Below are positions 4,062 to 5,795 of a stretch of DNA of 5,795 nt, piece after piece (the first letter of the stretch is position 1; each line of letters begins with the position of its first letter). This DNA comes from DATHVI01 sp035461385. Lineage in GTDB: Bacteria > Actinomycetota > Thermoleophilia > Solirubrobacterales > 70-9. A model generated the notes under the pieces. The model ran no database searches, was not told the DNA's origin, and saw only the letters and a program-made list of their open reading frames with translations. The stretch is taken from the NCBI GenBank assembly GCA_035461385.1, contig DATHVI010000050.1:1-5795 (forward strand), written 5' to 3'. The position numbers and the translations under genes are program-made.

Positions 4062-5795
4062 AGCCCCGCCACCGCCTCCCGCTGCTCGAGGTCGCGCTGG
4101 AGGAACAGCACGTCCTCGCAGCCGAACTCGGCGATCTCGGCGTAGAGGGGGGAGCGCTCGACGAGCTCGTCGTGGGTGCCGCGGTCGGCGATCCGCCCCG
4201 AGTCCATGACGACGACCTCGTCGGCGAGCGAGATCGTCGACAGGCGGTGGGCGACGATCAGCGTCGTCCGCCCGGCCATCACCTCGCGCAGGCCGCGCTT
4301 GATCTCGGTCTCGGTCGTCGCGTCGACCGACGACGTCGCGTCGTCGAGGATCAGGATCCGCGGGTCGGCGAGCAGCGCCCGCGCGATCGCGACCCGCTGG
4401 CGCTGGCCGCCCGAGAGGGTCAGCCCGCGCTCGCCGACGATGGTGTCGTAGCCGTCCGGCAGGCGGTCGATGAACTCGTGCGCCTGCGCCCGGCGCGCCG
4501 CGACCTCGATCTCCTCGCGCGTCGCCTCCGGTCGCGCGTAGGCGATGTTCTCGGCCACCGTCGCCGAGAACAGGAAGCTGTCGTCGGCGACGAACGCGAT
4601 CTCGCGCCGCAGCGAGCGGACGTCGACGGTGCGGACGTCGGCGCCGTCGACCTCCACCGTCCCCGACACCGGGTCGTACAGGCGCGCGATCAGCGCCACC
4701 AGGCTCGTCTTCCCCGACCCGCTCGGCCCGACCAGGGCGACCGTGCGTCCGGCGTCGACCTCGAGGTCGACGCCGGTGAGCGCGGGCTCGGCGCCGTCGT
4801 AGCGCAAGGTCACGTCGCGAAGCGCGATCCTCCCCGGCCCGGCCGGAAGCGGTGGCGCGCCGGGAGGGCTCGTCACCCTCGGCTCGCGGTCGAGGACCTC
4901 GAACATCCGGTTGCCTGAGGCGACCGCGCGCTGCGCCATCCCCAGCGCCATCCCGAGCATCCGCATCGGTCCCATCAACATCACCAGGTAGGTGTAGAAG
5001 GCGGCGAAGTCGCCGAGCGAGAGACCGCCGTTGATCACCTCGCGCCCGCCGACGAACAGCACCACCGCGAGGCCGAGGCTGGGGAGGAACCCGAGCGCGG
5101 GAGAGTAGAACGCCCGCAGCCGGGTCGAGTAGACGTTCTGGTCGAAGACGCGGTTGACCGCGCGGCGGAACCGCTCGAGCATGTGCGGCTCGCGCGCGAA
5201 CGCCTTCACGACGCGGATCCCCGAGACGCTCTCCTCGGCCTCGGCGGTGAGCTCGGCGACCCGCTGCTGGACCTCCTGGACCGCCGGGCGCGAGAGCCGG
5301 TTGAACCGCGCCGCGGTGGCGACCACGAACGGCACCGGGAGCAGCGCCAGCGCCGCGAGCCAGGGCTTGATCGCGAACATCACCGCGCCCGCGAGCAGCA
5401 GCGTGAGCCCGTTCTGGGTCAGGAAGATCAGCCCGTAGCCGAGGAAGAAGCGGATCGACTGCAGGTCGACCGTCGCTCGCGACATCAGCTGCCCGGTCTG
5501 CTGGGAGTCGAAGTAGCCGAGCTCGAGCGCCTGGAGGTGGCGGTAGATCCGCTCGCGGAGATCGAACTCGACCGCGAGCGAGACCCGACCGGCGATCAGG
5601 CGCCGGATCACCGTCAGCCCAAGCCGCAACACGCCGGCGCCGACGATCGCCACCGCGAGCGGCAGCAAGTCCGCCCGGTCACCGGCCTCGATCGCGTCGA
5701 CCGTGCGCCCGACGAGCCAAGGGATCAGGACCGTCATCCCCATCGCAAGCCAGGCGAAAACGAGCGAGCCGATCACCGCCCGGCGGTGCGGGCGC
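4058..5795 (-). CDS. ABC exporter half-transporter, degenerate-site subunit of a putative heterodimer (5' truncated by window edge)
   Basis: The frame stays open to the right edge. The GTG at 5776 looks internal because the codons before it read RPHRRA, the usual 'LRPHRR' entry into the first helix of ABC exporters, so the true start lies outside. Numbering from that GTG gives 572 residues: helices at roughly 2-25, 38-60, 112-134, 136-158, 225-245 and 255-280, then an ATPase domain. That domain has A-loop Y326, Walker A GPSGSGKT (350-357), signature LSGGQ (454-458), Walker B ILILDD (474-479) and H-loop H510. Two departures stand out: Asp479 replaces the catalytic Glu, and the Q-loop reads FVADDS with Asp398 where Gln is expected. 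This matches the weak-ATPase subunit of heterodimeric exporters such as TM287/288 or BmrCD. It is first in the operon as seen and overlaps its partner by 4 bases. The operon promoter is beyond the window. Confidence 0.92.
   Translation of the reverse strand, partial: RPHRRAVIGSLVFAWLAMGMTVLIPWLVGRTVDAIEAGDRADLLPLAVAIVGAGVLRLGLTVIRRLIAGRVSLAVEFDLRERIYRHLQALELGYFDSQQTGQLMSRATVDLQSIRFFLGYGLIFLTQNGLTLLLAGAVMFAIKPWLAALALLPVPFVVATAARFNRLSRPAVQEVQQRVAELTAEAEESVSGIRVVKAFAREPHMLERFRRAVNRVFDQNVYSTRLRAFYSPALGFLPSLGLAVVLFVGGREVINGGLSLGDFAAFYTYLVMLMGPMRMLGMALGMAQRAVASGNRMFEVLDREPRVTSPPGAPPLPAGPGRIALRDVTLRYDGAEPALTGVDLEVDAGRTVALVGPSGSGKTSLVALIARLYDPVSGTVEVDGADVRTVDVRSLRREIAFVADDSFLFSATVAENIAYARPEATREEIEVAARRAQAHEFIDRLPDGYDTIVGERGLTLSGGQRQRVAIARALLADPRILILDDATSSVDATTETEIKRGLREVMAGRTTLIVAHRLSTISLADEVVVMDSGRIADRGTHDELVERSPLYAEIAEFGCEDVLFLQRDLEQREAVAGL

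Noticed and set aside
2166..4145. A 659-codon open frame on the plus strand opposite the ABC genes
   Set aside because: It lies antisense to a well-supported ABC exporter with all motifs. Its translation is a low-complexity run of Asp, Arg, Glu and Val with no recognisable domain, the usual product of GC-rich codon bias on the opposite strand.
5774..5776. GTG at 5776 as the start of the upstream ABC subunit
   Set aside because: The preceding in-frame codons (RPHRRA) continue the conserved N-terminus of ABC exporters up to the window edge, so this is most likely an internal valine.

Overview
The window is very GC-rich (roughly 70% by eye) and dense with genes. GTG starts, a CGAAC-N4-GTTCG LexA-type box and the gene content point to a high-GC actinobacterium. 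The style of the short secreted protein and the HNH protein would suit the Thermoleophilia/Solirubrobacterales side of the phylum, but that placement is an impression, not a measurement.

Left part (1-1272): the C-terminal end of a ferredoxin-reductase-type FAD oxidoreductase runs in from the left edge. It converges on a minus-strand tRNA-Gln(CUG) gene, and just beyond the tRNA 3' end lies a partial, degenerate copy of the tRNA's own T-loop/acceptor sequence. Divergent from the tRNA is a 253-residue HNH nuclease with two copies of a DNA-binding-like module flanking a helix-turn-helix, then a zinc-ribbon-type HNH domain. An 18-bp interrupted palindrome containing a perfect actinobacterial/Gram-positive SOS box overlaps its start codon by one base. 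This putative damage-inducible nuclease is the most interesting item in the window.

Middle (1335-2039): a plus-strand gene for a membrane-anchored or secreted protein with a helical, two-cysteine ectodomain and a low-complexity tail of five APVEP repeats. I do not recognise a function.

Right part (2094-5795): a minus-strand operon of two half-size ABC exporters whose reading frames overlap by 4 bases (GTGA). The upstream gene is cut by the right edge of the window. The pair looks like a heterodimeric exporter with one degenerate and one canonical ATP site: the upstream subunit has Asp in place of the catalytic Walker B Glu and in place of the Q-loop Gln, while the downstream subunit keeps both but has LSAGQ as its signature. 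Substrate cannot be told from sequence.
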